The notes under the pieces: model-generated
What the model was told of the DNA's origin: nothing
The model's input: the letters and a program-made list of their open reading frames with translations, nothing else
Database searches by the model: none
Program-made: the position numbers and the translations under genes
DNA from: Paracoccaceae bacterium
Lineage (GTDB): Bacteria; Pseudomonadota; Alphaproteobacteria; Rhodobacterales; Rhodobacteraceae
Assembly (NCBI GenBank): GCA_014872875.1
Contig: WKFI01000014.1
Coordinates: forward strand, 434,001-498,000
DNA length: 64,000 nt
Direction of reading: 5' to 3'
In this document: piece by piece, positions 25,404 through 34,733 of the stretch
Numbering within the stretch: the stretch's first letter is position 1
Layout: every line of letters begins with the position of its first letter

Positions 25404-26645
25404 TCACCGCGAGTAAAACCCGCCGCGCAATTCTTCCCGCAGACGCAGGCGTTCAGGGTATTCCTTCAGGAACTGTTCCGGCGGCTTGCCTTCCCAGACC
25501 TGCGCATAAACCCGCATCTTGTTACCGCCATAGATCTTGGCCAGGTCTTCGTTCGAATACCCTCGCGCCCACAGGTCATCTGTGACCGCCGCCAGAATCT
25601 TGGCCAGTTCTCCATTACCAGTCGCACCGCGGTTGAAGGCATCGATCATATATCCGCCGTCATCATACATGGTCGGATTGGCCTTGGCGAAATCGACGAC
25701 CAGTTTCGTCGAAAACATGTCATCCGTAGCGATCCCGACATGGTCCACACCGACCAGCTTGACGTAATAGTCGATCATGTCCGCCGCCTGTTTTGGCGAA
25801 ATGTCCTCAGGCCAGATACCGTCCATCATCCACTCGGTAAAAGTCGGCGACACATAGCCCCCGGATTTGGCCGCGCGAATCGCTTCTTCATCCGTTATGT
25901 TTCGGTAGCAACCCTGAGGAGTGGCGCCCGGTTCGTCCTTGTATAGGCCGGCCGGAACAGAATGTGTAAAAACATACGGCACCCCGGGATAGTTTTCGTC
26001 CATGTGATCCATAGCATCATTGGCCGTATTGATCCCGGTGTGGCTGAGGTCCAGTATGATGCCAAACCGGACCATTTCATCAATAACCGATTTGCCCCAC
26101 GGGGATAGCCCCGCATCCAACCCTTTTTGCGCAGACAAACCGCCCGCCCCGGTTCGGAAGATGTCGTTGTAGGCAAGGTTCATGGTCTTTATGCCCATAT
26201 CCTTGAACAACGCCATCTTCTTCAGGTCGCCGTTCAGGATCGTCGCGGTCTGGGTGTTCCAGATCACTGCTGTCTTGCCTTGCAAATGCGCGGCCTCGAT
26301 GTCGCGCGTCTTGTTGACGATGATGAACTTGTCCTCTTGCTCGGCCATGGCCGCGCGATAGTGATAGTGCTGTTCCAACAGCGTTTCAAACGTCATGCCG
26401 GCAGCGGCCAACGTCATCTCGTGCCCGGTGATGCCATTCTCGCGGGCCAGCGCAAAGTAATCATGCAACTGGCTGTATTCGGTCCACCCTGTGCCATAGG
26501 GGCTGGCCAGCATCCCGATGACGATCGTGTCCATTACGAATTGCTTGGCTTCGGGAGTCGCGTCCCAAGTCTTGCTTTCTTCGCTGGCCGCAGCAGGCAA
26601 GGCCATGCACGCTGAAATTGCGAGTGCCGAGATGAACTGTTTCAT
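25404..26645 (-). CDS. Exported membrane-dipeptidase (M19) family protein with altered metal site
   Basis: The 413-residue protein has a signal peptide ([20 protein letters not shown]). The M19 TIM-barrel is recognised by [18 protein letters not shown] and [10 protein letters not shown], which supply two of the usual His ligands, and by [10 protein letters not shown] near the end. The N-terminal HxD ligand pair (usually in DGHNDLP) is absent: the aligned part reads [13 protein letters not shown]. The bridging Glu region reads [12 protein letters not shown]. It may therefore bind metal differently or not hydrolyse dipeptides. Family membership is good; activity is uncertain. It stands alone on the leftward strand. 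Confidence 0.8.
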   Translation of the reverse strand: MKQFISALAISACMALPAAASEESKTWDATPEAKQFVMDTIVIGMLASPYGTGWTEYSQLHDYFALARENGITGHEMTLAAAGMTFETLLEQHYHYRAAMAEQEDKFIIVNKTRDIEAAHLQGKTAVIWNTQTATILNGDLKKMALFKDMGIKTMNLAYNDIFRTGAGGLSAQKGLDAGLSPWGKSVIDEMVRFGIILDLSHTGINTANDAMDHMDENYPGVPYVFTHSVPAGLYKDEPGATPQGCYRNITDEEAIRAAKSGGYVSPTFTEWMMDGIWPEDISPKQAADMIDYYVKLVGVDHVGIATDDMFSTKLVVDFAKANPTMYDDGGYMIDAFNRGATGNGELAKILAAVTDDLWARGYSNEDLAKIYGGNKMRVYAQVWEGKPPEQFLKEYPERLRLREELRGGFYSR

Positions 26646-26781
26646 TGAATCTCCATGTGTGTCTGTGGAAAAAACCTGACCTTGTGCACCATCCTACGCC
26701 ATTTCCAAACCCAAACCACTGCCACCTAGGTATGGTATCGCGGCGAAACGACACGCATTTTGAAGTCCGGACTGGCGCGCT

Positions 26782-27450
26782 TCATTCGCCAGCCTCGAAT
26801 GGTTCGATCAGCTCGGGTCCGCTGGCGCGGTTGGAATTCACTTGCGGATCTACCCGGTGAAAACCCAGTATCCCGGTCTCCCCCGGTCCCATCAGTCGCG
26901 CGGCGCCATGGCCCGCCTCGCCCAGCCACAACGGCCAGTGATCCTGTTCCAGGATCAGAGGCATCCGATGGTGGATGCCCGACAGGTCGGAATTGGCCGC
27001 AGTGGTAACAATGGCACAAGTTGGAGTTGGATCTTCCTTGCCCCAATTCTGCCAGACCCCGGCAAAGGCGATCGGCGCATCGTTCTTGCGGTGGATGTAC
27101 CAAGGCAGCCGTGTGCCGCTTTCGGTTTTGGTCCATTCATAGAACCCAGTCGCCACAATCAGGCAGCGCCGCTTGCGGCAGGCCTCGCGAAAGGCCGGTT
27201 TTTCGGCCAGCGTCTCCGACCGGGCATTGATCAGCAGGGGCCCAGCGGTTTCTGTCTTGTACCAATGCGGCAGAAACCCCCAGCGCATCGGCAACAGCTC
27301 CCGCCCGGTTTCGCCGGTGCGCACCGTGTGCACTGCATTGGTCGGGCAGACGTTGTAATTGGGCACTGATGGCATCAGGTTTGCAGGCCGCGCTGCAAAA
27401 AGCTGCGCCATGGCGTCATTGGGCAGGGTGATGGCAAAACGTCCGCACAT
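26782..27450 (-). CDS. SRAP/HMCES-type abasic-site protein (YedK family)
   Basis: The family shields abasic sites in single-stranded DNA by a thiazolidine cross-link through Cys2 after Met removal. The 222-residue protein begins MCGRFAITLP. Other active-site residues are visible: Asn75/Arg77 in LINARSET, Glu105 in GFYEW, and His160/161 in IHHRMPLIL. Length is normal. It lies 17 bp downstream of the DUF1992 gene on the same strand and may share its transcript. No LexA-like box was found immediately upstream. Confidence 0.93.
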   Translation of the reverse strand: MCGRFAITLPNDAMAQLFAARPANLMPSVPNYNVCPTNAVHTVRTGETGRELLPMRWGFLPHWYKTETAGPLLINARSETLAEKPAFREACRKRRCLIVATGFYEWTKTESGTRLPWYIHRKNDAPIAFAGVWQNWGKEDPTPTCAIVTTAANSDLSGIHHRMPLILEQDHWPLWLGEAGHGAARLMGPGETGILGFHRVDPQVNSNRASGPELIEPFEAGE

Positions 27451-27467
27451 CTCAGCGCCTCCGGCCG

Positions 27468-27776
27468 TTACCGCCCATGGGACTTGCGCGCCAGTTCTAT
27501 TTTGGCGTCCATCATCGACATTTCCTTGAGGATCTCGTGCCGCCGGGTGCGATCCCCAGTTTCACGCAACTCGGCCCTCAACCGCTCCAGTTCCCGCGAC
27601 AGGGAAACGAATTCCGGCACGCCGCCGCTTTCCTTGACCAGCCTGTTCAACAGCTCGTTTTCAGGATCATCGACCGGGCGCAACGGTTTGCCAGCGCCTG
27701 ACAAGTTGTCAAAGGCACCGTCTTTCTCAGCGCGTTCGATACGGGCATTGATGAGATCGATCAGCGGGTGGTCCAT
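27468..27776 (-). CDS. DUF1992 (DnaJ-C28-like conserved) protein
   Basis: The 102-residue protein reads MDHPLIDLINARIERAEKDG, then AFDNLSGAGKPL and a charged helical second half (SRELERLRAELRETGDRTRR). This is the DUF1992 domain, also found in DNAJC28, where it accompanies a J domain. No J domain or HPD motif is present here. It is probably cytoplasmic; its role is unknown. It precedes the SRAP gene by 17 bp. Confidence 0.88.
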   Translation of the reverse strand: MDHPLIDLINARIERAEKDGAFDNLSGAGKPLRPVDDPENELLNRLVKESGGVPEFVSLSRELERLRAELRETGDRTRRHEILKEMSMMDAKIELARKSHGR

Positions 27777-27985
27777 GCTTGCAAACTGCCACGAACCATC
27801 TGTCGGGAAAAGGGGGGCAAACGCCGCAAAATGTAATCATCAACGCCAGCGCAGCAAGTCGTTACGTCGACAGTCAATCGACCCAAGCAGATGTTCGATG
27901 CCTTGTCCCGCCGCACCCGCGCATTGGCGCCTACGCTCCGGCCACAGCGGGCGGCCAGAGCGTGGACTGCATGCAAACAAGTGGT

Positions 27986-29569
27986 TTACTTCTGCGTGAT
28001 CCGTCCGTCCACGTACGGCTGATAGGGCGAATTCTTCGCTAGGTATTCTGCCGTCACATCCGCCAGATCAGGACCGAAATCATAGGCGTTCTTGTCGTCG
28101 CCCGAGAACATCTTGTACCCGTCTCCGCCATTGCGGACGTAATTGTTGGTGACCACGAGATAGACCTTGTCGGGATCAATCGGTCCCCAGCTGCCGCCGT
28201 CATTGACCTGAACATCCACGATCCGACCTTCGCCCGGGGCAACCGAGGCATCCCAGCTGTATTTCAGCCCGGCCACCTGCGGGAAGCGGCCCTTGACGTC
28301 TTCAACCTGGCTGACGCCATTTTCCAGCGCCTCGATCACCACCGAACCCGGGATTTCAAAGGTCGAAAGCGTGTTCTGGAACGGCAGCACGGTCAGAACA
28401 TCTCCCATGGTCACATCACCACTCCCGATACTGGCCCGCAGGCCCCCTGAGTTGGCGATGGAGATGGTTGCGCCCTGATCAGCGACCCGGTCCAGCATGG
28501 CGTCGGCCACCAGATTGCCCATTTCGCATTCCTGCACCCGGCAGACCCCGCGGTCTCCTTCGATTGTTGCCGCTGAACTGGCGACAACCCGCTGCTTCAC
28601 TTCTTCGATCGGAGCGCCCATTTCAGCCACTCGTGCTGCGACCGCGGCATCCGGTGTGACCGATGCATCCAGCAGGATCGGCTCACCTTCAGCTCCGGTC
28701 AGGTTGCCCGCGTCATCAAAATTCAACGCAATTTCGCCCAGGAATTTCGAATAGGCATAGGCTTGCACCACCGGGACATCACCCACCATCATCGGGTACG
28801 GTCCTGCGGCGCGGTCCTGAGTGTTGGACAGCAGAGTGTGCGAATGCCCGCCGATCACCAGATCCAGCCCCGGCACCTGCGCCGCGATCTCCAGATCCTT
28901 GCCCAGGCCCACATGGGTCAGCGCAATGATGATATTGACACCTTCCCCTTCCAAGGCCGCAACATCGGCCTTCAGGCTTTCGATCTCGTCGTTGAACACC
29001 ACATCGTCGCCGGGGCTTGAGGTGTCTACCGTATCCGTCGCCAGCGCAGAGACGATACCGATCTTGCGGCCTCCAACTTCCAGCACCACATGATTGCCCA
29101 CCCGGTCCTTCAGCTCGGCCGAGGCAGACAAATCCAGGTTACCCGAGATCACCGGGAAGCTGACCTTGTCCACGAAACCCGCCAAGCCTTCCGGGCCGTC
29201 ATCGAATTCATGGTTTCCAACCGCCATCACGTCGTAACCGATGGCCTCCATGAACTCGGCCTCGGCGGCTCCTTTGTAGGTTGTGTAAAACAGCGAACCC
29301 TGAAACGGATCGCCGGCATCCAGAACCAGCACATTCTGGCCCGACAAAGCCTCGCGCCGGCTGTCCACCGCGGTCTTCAAGCGTGCAACGCCACCAAAGC
29401 ACTTACCTTCGGCTTCATCCTCGGCCCCGCATGTCGAGTCGTATTTGTTGATGGATTCGATACGGCTGTGAATGTCGTTGGTATGCAGGATCGTGAGTTT
29501 ATAGTCGGCAGCGGCCATACCAGCAGTCAACGACAAGGCAGCGGTGGTGGTCAGAAATCGTGTCAGCAT
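27986..29569 (-). CDS. Periplasmic 5'-nucleotidase / 2',3'-cyclic phosphodiesterase family
   Basis: The UshA-like enzyme hydrolyses nucleotides or other phosphoesters outside the cytoplasm. Started at ATG 29569 (MLTRFLTTTAALSLTAGMAA, a signal peptide) it has 527 residues; upstream frame extension is not coding-like. Dinuclear metal motifs appear in order: TILHTNDIHS, DAGDPFQGS, GNHEFDDG, ALTHVGLG and GGHSHT. A C-terminal substrate domain follows with NSGGLRASI. It may feed nucleosides to the salvage operon elsewhere in the window. It is divergent from the DUF952 gene with 164 bp between. Confidence 0.9.
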   Translation of the reverse strand: MLTRFLTTTAALSLTAGMAAADYKLTILHTNDIHSRIESINKYDSTCGAEDEAEGKCFGGVARLKTAVDSRREALSGQNVLVLDAGDPFQGSLFYTTYKGAAEAEFMEAIGYDVMAVGNHEFDDGPEGLAGFVDKVSFPVISGNLDLSASAELKDRVGNHVVLEVGGRKIGIVSALATDTVDTSSPGDDVVFNDEIESLKADVAALEGEGVNIIIALTHVGLGKDLEIAAQVPGLDLVIGGHSHTLLSNTQDRAAGPYPMMVGDVPVVQAYAYSKFLGEIALNFDDAGNLTGAEGEPILLDASVTPDAAVAARVAEMGAPIEEVKQRVVASSAATIEGDRGVCRVQECEMGNLVADAMLDRVADQGATISIANSGGLRASIGSGDVTMGDVLTVLPFQNTLSTFEIPGSVVIEALENGVSQVEDVKGRFPQVAGLKYSWDASVAPGEGRIVDVQVNDGGSWGPIDPDKVYLVVTNNYVRNGGDGYKMFSGDDKNAYDFGPDLADVTAEYLAKNSPYQPYVDGRITQK

Positions 29570-29672
29570 GCAAAATCTCCCCAGTTTATCTTGTTTTGGT
29601 GGAATGGTGCGCTTGGACGCACGGTCTGTCAAAGGGAGAAACGCGAGAATCGTCGCCCCCGTGGCTTGCCCA

Positions 29673-29689
29673 AACGTCAAGCTGACGTT
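29673..29689. promoter_or_regulatory. Perfect inverted repeat AACGTCA-AGC-TGACGTT
   Basis: Two 7-bp arms flank a 3-base centre, 45-61 bp ahead of the DUF952 gene and in the divergent gap with the 5'-nucleotidase gene. A 15-of-17 match with the same geometry lies at 35231-35247, upstream of the second MerR gene. Looks like a dimeric regulator site. Confidence 0.45.
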
Positions 29690-29733
29690 GCTTTCAGCTT
29701 GATTCCCGGTCTGACGCGGGGCATCAGGCAAAT

Positions 29734-30072
29734 ATGGTTATATACAAGATCTTCCGAGCCGACGAATGGGCGGCCTTGCAGGAACAGGGCGAAACCCAAG
29801 GCGCACCGGTGGACTTGGCTGATGGGTTCGTCCATTTCTCCACAGCAGCGCAGGCTGCCGAAACCGCGGCCAAGCATTTTGCAGGAACAGATGGGCTGGT
29901 ACTGCTGGCCTGCGATTCCGATGCGATGGGGGACACGCTGAAATGGGAGGTATCCCGCGGCGGCGACAAATTCCCCCACCTATATAGGAAACTGCGGATG
30001 GCGGATGTCCTATGGACCAAGCCGCTACCGCTGGTGGACGGGGCTCATCAGTTTCCCGAGGACATGGCATGA
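29734..30072 (+). CDS. DUF952 family protein
   Basis: The 112-residue cytoplasmic protein starts MVIYKIFRADEWAALQEQGE and has GAPVDLADGFVHFSTAAQAA and the FPHLYRKL motif typical of DUF952. The fold is related to ADP-ribosyltransferase-like or glutathione-transferase-adjacent small domains in some listings, but the function is unknown. It overlaps the next gene by four bases (ATGA) and begins the chain that leads to pyrD. Confidence 0.88.
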   Translation: MVIYKIFRADEWAALQEQGETQGAPVDLADGFVHFSTAAQAAETAAKHFAGTDGLVLLACDSDAMGDTLKWEVSRGGDKFPHLYRKLRMADVLWTKPLPLVDGAHQFPEDMA

Positions 30073-30500
30073 CCGCATATATTGACCCGGACCGCGAGCA
30101 GTTCCAGGCCTTCAAAGATCTCGACCGCGATCACCCGATAGAAATGCTGAACCTTGTCAGATTTCGCGCCACGGCGACCTATCCCGAAGGGCACGCCTTG
30201 GCAGATGCCGGGCTGAGCGGTGCCGAAGCATATGCCAATTATGGCCGTGACAGCGGGCCTGTGCTGGCCCGGGTTGGTGGCTCGATCTTGTGGCGTGGAA
30301 CCTACCAGTCAATGCTCATTGGCCCCACTGACGAAGTGTGGGACGCCATGTTCATCGCCCGATACCCCTCGGCCCACGCCTTCCTTGCAATGGTCACCGA
30401 CCCTGAATACCGATTGGCGGTGGTACACCGGCAGGCCGGCGTGGCGACGTCTCGCCTGATCCGCACCAAACCGTCCGAAGCCGGAGAGCAGTTTTCATGA
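30069..30500 (+). CDS. DUF1330-type (dimeric alpha-beta barrel) protein
   Basis: The 143-residue protein starts [20 protein letters not shown], with [21 protein letters not shown] and [20 protein letters not shown], the pattern of the DUF1330 ferredoxin-like barrel family. Its ATG overlaps the DUF952 stop, and its TGA overlaps the pyrD ATG, four bases each. The overlap supports this start over one 57 bases earlier. Biochemical role unknown. Confidence 0.86.
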   Translation: MTAYIDPDREQFQAFKDLDRDHPIEMLNLVRFRATATYPEGHALADAGLSGAEAYANYGRDSGPVLARVGGSILWRGTYQSMLIGPTDEVWDAMFIARYPSAHAFLAMVTDPEYRLAVVHRQAGVATSRLIRTKPSEAGEQFS

Positions 30501-31555
30501 AAATCGTCGAAAAGATCGGGCTCAGCGCCCTTCGTCAGATGGACCCTGAAAAGGCCCACGGAATGGCGTTGAAGGCCCTGAAATCCGGTCTCACCCCGAC
30601 CCCAGGCGCGGTGACCAGCGACCGGCTGCACACCACCTTGGCCGGGCTGGATCTGCCCAACCCGGTTGGGCTGGCTGCCGGGTTCGACAAGAATGCCGAA
30701 GCCTTGGCCCCACTGGTTGATGCCGGATTTGGTTTTATCGAAGTGGGCGCAGCCACGCCGCGCCCCCAGCCCGGCAACCCGAAACCGCGCCTGTTCCGGT
30801 TGACCGAAGACCAAGCCGCCATAAACCGGTTCGGCTTCAACAATGACGGCATGGAAGACATCGGCGTCCGCCTGTCGGAGCGTCCCCGCCATGGTATCAT
30901 CGGTCTGAACCTGGGCGCAAACAAGGACAGCGAAGACAGGGCCGCCGATTTTGCCAAGGTGCTGGATCATTGTGGCGCGGATCTGGATTTTGCGACGGTC
31001 AATGTCTCTTCTCCCAACACGGAAAAACTGCGCGATTTGCAGGGCAAGGCAGCTCTGTCCGCGCTGTTGAAGGGGGTAATCGACACCCGCGATGCGCTGG
31101 ATCACGAGGTGAAGATCTTCCTCAAGATCGCACCGGATCTGAGCGACGCGGAGTTGCAGGACGTGGCCGCCGTCGCTCTGGACACAGGTGTAGACGCGGT
31201 GATTGCCACCAACACCACCCTGTCGCGCGACGGGCTGCGTAGCCCTCACAAGGTCGAAGCCGGCGGATTGTCGGGTGCGCCTCTGTTCGAGAAATCTACC
31301 CGCGTTCTGGCGCGGCTCAGCCAGTTGCTGGAAGGGCGAATTCCCTTGGTCGGCGTAGGCGGAATCGGAACGCCGGAACAGGCCTATGCCAAGATCTGTG
31401 CCGGAGCTTCGGCCGTGCAACTTTATACGGCGTTGGTTTACGGAGGGCTCTCGCTGGCTGCGGATATCGCACAAGGTCTGGACGTGCTGCTGCAACGGGA
31501 CGGGTTCGACACCGTCGCCCAGGCCGTGGGCAGCAAACGGAAGGACTGGCTGTGA
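30497..31555 (+). CDS. pyrD: Dihydroorotate dehydrogenase (quinone), class 2
   Basis: PyrD oxidises dihydroorotate to orotate in pyrimidine synthesis, passing electrons through FMN to membrane quinone. The 352-residue length fits class 2, with an N-terminal amphipathic membrane-binding helix pair ([21 protein letters not shown]). Catalytic Ser172 is in [17 protein letters not shown] phosphate-binding motifs include [15 protein letters not shown] and LYTALVYGG. It overlaps both its upstream and downstream genes by four bases. Confidence 0.96.
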   Translation: MKIVEKIGLSALRQMDPEKAHGMALKALKSGLTPTPGAVTSDRLHTTLAGLDLPNPVGLAAGFDKNAEALAPLVDAGFGFIEVGAATPRPQPGNPKPRLFRLTEDQAAINRFGFNNDGMEDIGVRLSERPRHGIIGLNLGANKDSEDRAADFAKVLDHCGADLDFATVNVSSPNTEKLRDLQGKAALSALLKGVIDTRDALDHEVKIFLKIAPDLSDAELQDVAAVALDTGVDAVIATNTTLSRDGLRSPHKVEAGGLSGAPLFEKSTRVLARLSQLLEGRIPLVGVGGIGTPEQAYAKICAGASAVQLYTALVYGGLSLAADIAQGLDVLLQRDGFDTVAQAVGSKRKDWL

Positions 31556-31899
31556 TCACCTATTGGCACAATCCGCGCTGCTCGAAATCCCGCGCCGGGC
31601 TGACCTTTTTCGACGAAAGAGGCGTGGCGCTCACGGTTCGAAAGTATCTGGAAGACAGCCCTGGCATAGAGGAACTGAAAGCGGTCCAAAGCGCTTTGGG
31701 CGTGGCCCCGCTGGAGATGATGCGGCGCAAGGACCAGATCTTCAAGGATCTGGGTCTTGGTCCGAACAGTGATCCAGAGGCGCTGTTTCAGGCGATGGTC
31801 GACCACCCGATCCTGATCGAACGCCCCATCGCAATCCACGGCGACAAGGCCGTAATCGGTCGCCCGACTGAAGCGTTTGAAACCCTGCTCGACTGCTAA
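31552..31899 (+). CDS. ArsC/YfgD-type arsenate reductase family protein
   Basis: This 115-residue thioredoxin-fold protein starts at GTG 31552, which overlaps the pyrD stop by four bases. Cys10 in HNPRCSKSR is the family catalytic Cys, and the C-terminal segment [20 protein letters not shown] is diagnostic. Members reduce arsenate with glutathione and glutaredoxin, or act as Spx-like proteins without that activity. No ars genes lie nearby, so a role in arsenate resistance is not supported by context. Confidence 0.9.
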   Translation: MITYWHNPRCSKSRAGLTFFDERGVALTVRKYLEDSPGIEELKAVQSALGVAPLEMMRRKDQIFKDLGLGPNSDPEALFQAMVDHPILIERPIAIHGDKAVIGRPTEAFETLLDC

Positions 31900-31937
31900 G
31901 TGCGGGCAAGGAAATCGCGGATCCTTTCCTGCACCGC

Positions 31938-33254
31938 TCAGGCGGTGCGGGCCTCCAACGCCGGATAGCGCACCCCCAGTGTGGCACCCCGTACCACCAG
32001 GGAAACCAACAGCGCCAACCACAATCCATGATTGCCCAGTTCCGGCAGCATCAGGGCGACGCAGATGAAATAGACCACGGCACTGACCAGCATCATGTTG
32101 CGCATGTCACGGGTCGCCGTGGCGCCGACAAAGACCCCATCCAGCATGAAGGCCGCACAGCCCAGAACCGGAGTCCAGGTCAGATAGATCATGTATTGAC
32201 GGGCAACCTCCCGCACCTCTGGCGCGTTGGTCATCAGGTCCACGATCGCTGCCCCGCCTAAAGCAAAGCCCAGGCTCAGAGCCAGCGCCACAACACCCCC
32301 CCAGAACCCTGTCATCCCTGTCGCCCGGCGCAGGGCCAGACGGTCTCGCGCACCTTTGGCCTGTCCCACCAGTGTTTCGGCGGCAAAGGCGAACCCATCC
32401 ATGGCGTATGAGGTGATCATTAGGAATTGCAACAGCACCTGGTTGGCTGCCAGAACCGTGTCCCCCTGCCCCGCACCGAAGAAGAGGAAGGACACAAAAA
32501 TCGCCTCCAACGCCAAAGAGCGGATCAGGATATCGGTGTTGACCCGCGCCATGATCGCCAATCGGCTGCGGTCAAAGACCTGCCGCCAATTGCGCCAGTC
32601 CGGCGCGCGAAAGGCCGCACGGCAGAACCACAGCCCCAATGCGCAGCCGGACCATTCCGCAAGAAAGGTCGCCAACGCCACGCCGCCGACACCCCAGCCC
32701 AGCCCCAGCACGAACCACAGGTCAAGTGCGATGTTCAGCCCGTTCATCCACAGTTGCAACACCAGAACGGCACGCGTCCGTTCCTGCGCGATCAGCCATC
32801 CCGTGATGCCGTAAATCGCGATTGCACCCGGAGCAGACCAAATCCGAATACTCAGGTAATCGCGCGCCAATGCTTCGACCTCGGCGGACGCGGGCGACAA
32901 CTGAAAGGCGATCCAGAAAATCGGAATCTGCAGAATGATCAGCAGCACACCGCCGGTCGCGCCGATCAACAGGGCGCGTGTAAGCAGCGCAGACAGTTCG
33001 GCCTGATCCCGCGCGCCCAACGCTTGGCTGGCCAGCCCGACTGTTCCCATACGCAGAAAGCCGAAAATCCAATAGATCGCCGACAAGATAATCGCGCCGA
33101 TGCCCACAGCGCCAATTGGCGCCGCGGCCCCCATTTGCCCGACCACGCCGGTATCGACCGCTCCCAGAATGGGTACGGTTGCATTCGACAATACAATGGG
33201 CAGTGCAATGTGCAGAACCCGCCGATGGGTCAGCGGGCGCACCGTCTCAACCAT
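31938..33254 (-). CDS. MATE-family efflux transporter (DinF-like)
   Basis: The 438-residue, 12-helix exporter is driven by Na+ or H+. The first helix region reads LPIVLSNATVPILGAVDTGVV, with the conserved Asp of the DinF branch, followed by IFGFLRMGTVGLASQALGA. The two six-helix halves show the expected internal similarity. It is third in a leftward chain after two thioesterase genes and overlaps the nearer one by eight bases. Substrate unknown; the context hints at acyl or aromatic acids, but this is speculation. Confidence 0.9.
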   Translation of the reverse strand: MVETVRPLTHRRVLHIALPIVLSNATVPILGAVDTGVVGQMGAAAPIGAVGIGAIILSAIYWIFGFLRMGTVGLASQALGARDQAELSALLTRALLIGATGGVLLIILQIPIFWIAFQLSPASAEVEALARDYLSIRIWSAPGAIAIYGITGWLIAQERTRAVLVLQLWMNGLNIALDLWFVLGLGWGVGGVALATFLAEWSGCALGLWFCRAAFRAPDWRNWRQVFDRSRLAIMARVNTDILIRSLALEAIFVSFLFFGAGQGDTVLAANQVLLQFLMITSYAMDGFAFAAETLVGQAKGARDRLALRRATGMTGFWGGVVALALSLGFALGGAAIVDLMTNAPEVREVARQYMIYLTWTPVLGCAAFMLDGVFVGATATRDMRNMMLVSAVVYFICVALMLPELGNHGLWLALLVSLVVRGATLGVRYPALEARTA

Positions 33255-33771
33255 CCTTGGCCTCGGGAGGTTTCTGAGGCATCAGAAAATGACCGGTTGC
33301 CTGGGCAAAAAGCTTGTGCTTGTGGTCCTGCCAGGCTTCCACATGCACCGACGCATAGCGCCGCCCCGAGCGCGAAATCGTAGCGCGGGCGTAGGCGTCT
33401 CGCGGTAGGCCGGATCGCAAGTAATCGACTGTGAAATCGATGGTCTTGGGCAGGCGCGGCAAGTCCCCCTTTGCCATCTCCTCGGGGTCGATGGCACCAG
33501 ATTCGATGTCCGGCCAAAGGAACGACCAGCTGAGCGTGATGATCGAGGTCACCTCTAGAAACGCTGCTGTCACGCCACCATGAATGGCGGGCAGAAACGG
33601 ATTGCCGATCAGCTTGTCGTCAAAGTTCAACTGCGCGGTAAGCTCATCCCCGCGACGGTCAAAGGTGATATCCAAAAAGCGGATATAGGGCACCGCTTCG
33701 ACCAGCGCGTTCAGCGCGGCATCCCGGCGTTGCTTGACAACTTGCATGGGTTCGGGACGGGCGCGGCTCAA
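33247..33771 (-). CDS. PaaI-type hotdog thioesterase 1
   Basis: The 174-residue hotdog-fold protein belongs to the family that hydrolyses acyl- or aryl-CoA. The hotdog core helix region is GNPFLPAIHGGVTAAFLEVTSI, and the second strand motif is FTVDYLRSGLPRDAYARA. It overlaps the upstream thioesterase by four bases and the MATE gene by eight. Tandem copies are likely to form homo- or hetero-oligomers. The substrate is not clear. Confidence 0.87.
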   Translation of the reverse strand: MSRARPEPMQVVKQRRDAALNALVEAVPYIRFLDITFDRRGDELTAQLNFDDKLIGNPFLPAIHGGVTAAFLEVTSIITLSWSFLWPDIESGAIDPEEMAKGDLPRLPKTIDFTVDYLRSGLPRDAYARATISRSGRRYASVHVEAWQDHKHKLFAQATGHFLMPQKPPEAKDG

Positions 33772-34190
33772 AATCTCTTCTCCACGGTAAAGGCTCCCGA
33801 GGCTGTTGCCACGGGCCGGTCGGTATCCTCGTCGGTCGCAACCGCGCGGACAAAAGCAACGTTGCGCGTGATATGATGGCAGGTTGCCTTGGTGGTAATC
33901 GACTGGCCCGGCGTGGCTGCGCGCATGTAGTCGATCCGCAAATCGATGGTCGCGGTACCGCCCGGGGCGGAAGGATGGCTCATCACGGCTGCACCACAGC
34001 AGGTGTCCATCAACGCCGAAACCGCACCACCGTGAATGACCTTGGTCTTGGGATCGCCGATCAGCTTTTCATCATACGGCATGGTGATCGTGGCGCTGCC
34101 CTCGGTGATCTCGGTCAGCGCCATGCCCAATTCACGAGCGTGAGGAATGGCTTCGATGAACTGTTTGGCCAGTTTTACCTTGTCCACCAC
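33768..34190 (-). CDS. PaaI-type hotdog thioesterase 2
   Basis: The 140-residue hotdog protein has GDPKTKVIHGGAVSALMDTC at its central helix and TIDLRIDYMRAATPG downstream, the standard PaaI pattern with the HGG motif and catalytic Asp. It is first of the leftward three-gene chain; the start at 34190 has GGAGAAAGCCC upstream. It is divergent from a MerR regulator (118 bp gap) that may control it. Confidence 0.9.
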   Translation of the reverse strand: MVDKVKLAKQFIEAIPHARELGMALTEITEGSATITMPYDEKLIGDPKTKVIHGGAVSALMDTCCGAAVMSHPSAPGGTATIDLRIDYMRAATPGQSITTKATCHHITRNVAFVRAVATDEDTDRPVATASGAFTVEKRF

Positions 34191-34308
34191 GGGCTTTCTC
34201 CTGTTTGCCGGTTCCCTCCTTTATGAGCAGCCCTGTGCCGAAAGAGCAACCCCGGCTGTTGCACTGCAGCGAATCCACCCTTAGGTTGCGCAGCAAGGGA
34301 GAGTTCGG

Positions 34309-34677
34309 ATGGCTGAAGCACGTTTGTCATTCAAGGAGATGTGTGCAGAGTTTGATGTGACTCCGCGGACGCTCCGGTACTATGAATACATTGAATTGTT
34401 GCAACCGGATCGCGAAGGGCGGTCTCGCTTCTATGGCGCGCGCGAGCGTGCTCGGATGAAGCTGATCATGCGGGGCCGTAAATTCGGCTTCCAACTGGAA
34501 GAGATCCGGCAGTGGCTTTTGATCTACGAAGAAGAAGGCAATGCGGTTCAGATGCAGGCCTTCATAGAAATGGCCGATCGGCAGATGATCGAATTAAAGA
34601 AGCAGCGCGAACAGCTGGATGAAGCTCTCGATGAGCTCATGAAGCTGCGCCAGACCACTGCCGACAGCCTGAGCTGA
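34309..34677 (+). CDS. MerR-type DNA-binding regulator 1
   Basis: The 122-residue protein has an N-terminal MerR winged helix (FKEMCAEFDVTPRTLRYYEY, then LLQPDREGRSRFYGARERAR, LILEIR-like GFQLEEIRQWL). A C-terminal dimerisation coiled coil follows (IELKKQREQLDEALDELMKL). No Cys-rich metal site and no effector domain are present, so the signal could be a small ligand bound at the dimer interface or none. RBS AGGGAGAG. It lies between the thioesterase chain and the beta-oxidation genes. Confidence 0.88.
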   Translation: MAEARLSFKEMCAEFDVTPRTLRYYEYIELLQPDREGRSRFYGARERARMKLIMRGRKFGFQLEEIRQWLLIYEEEGNAVQMQAFIEMADRQMIELKKQREQLDEALDELMKLRQTTADSLS

Positions 34678-34697
34678 ACCGGGTCAGCGCCCGGTTT
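34677..34697 (+). terminator. Weak hairpin after MerR gene 1
   Basis: AACCGGG, loop TCAGCG, CCCGGTT form a 7-bp stem overlapping the stop codon; only TTTC follows, so termination would be partial at best. Confidence 0.35.
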
Positions 34698-34733
34698 CAC
34701 CCCGTTACAGGGTGCGAACAAGGAGGCGTCGAA

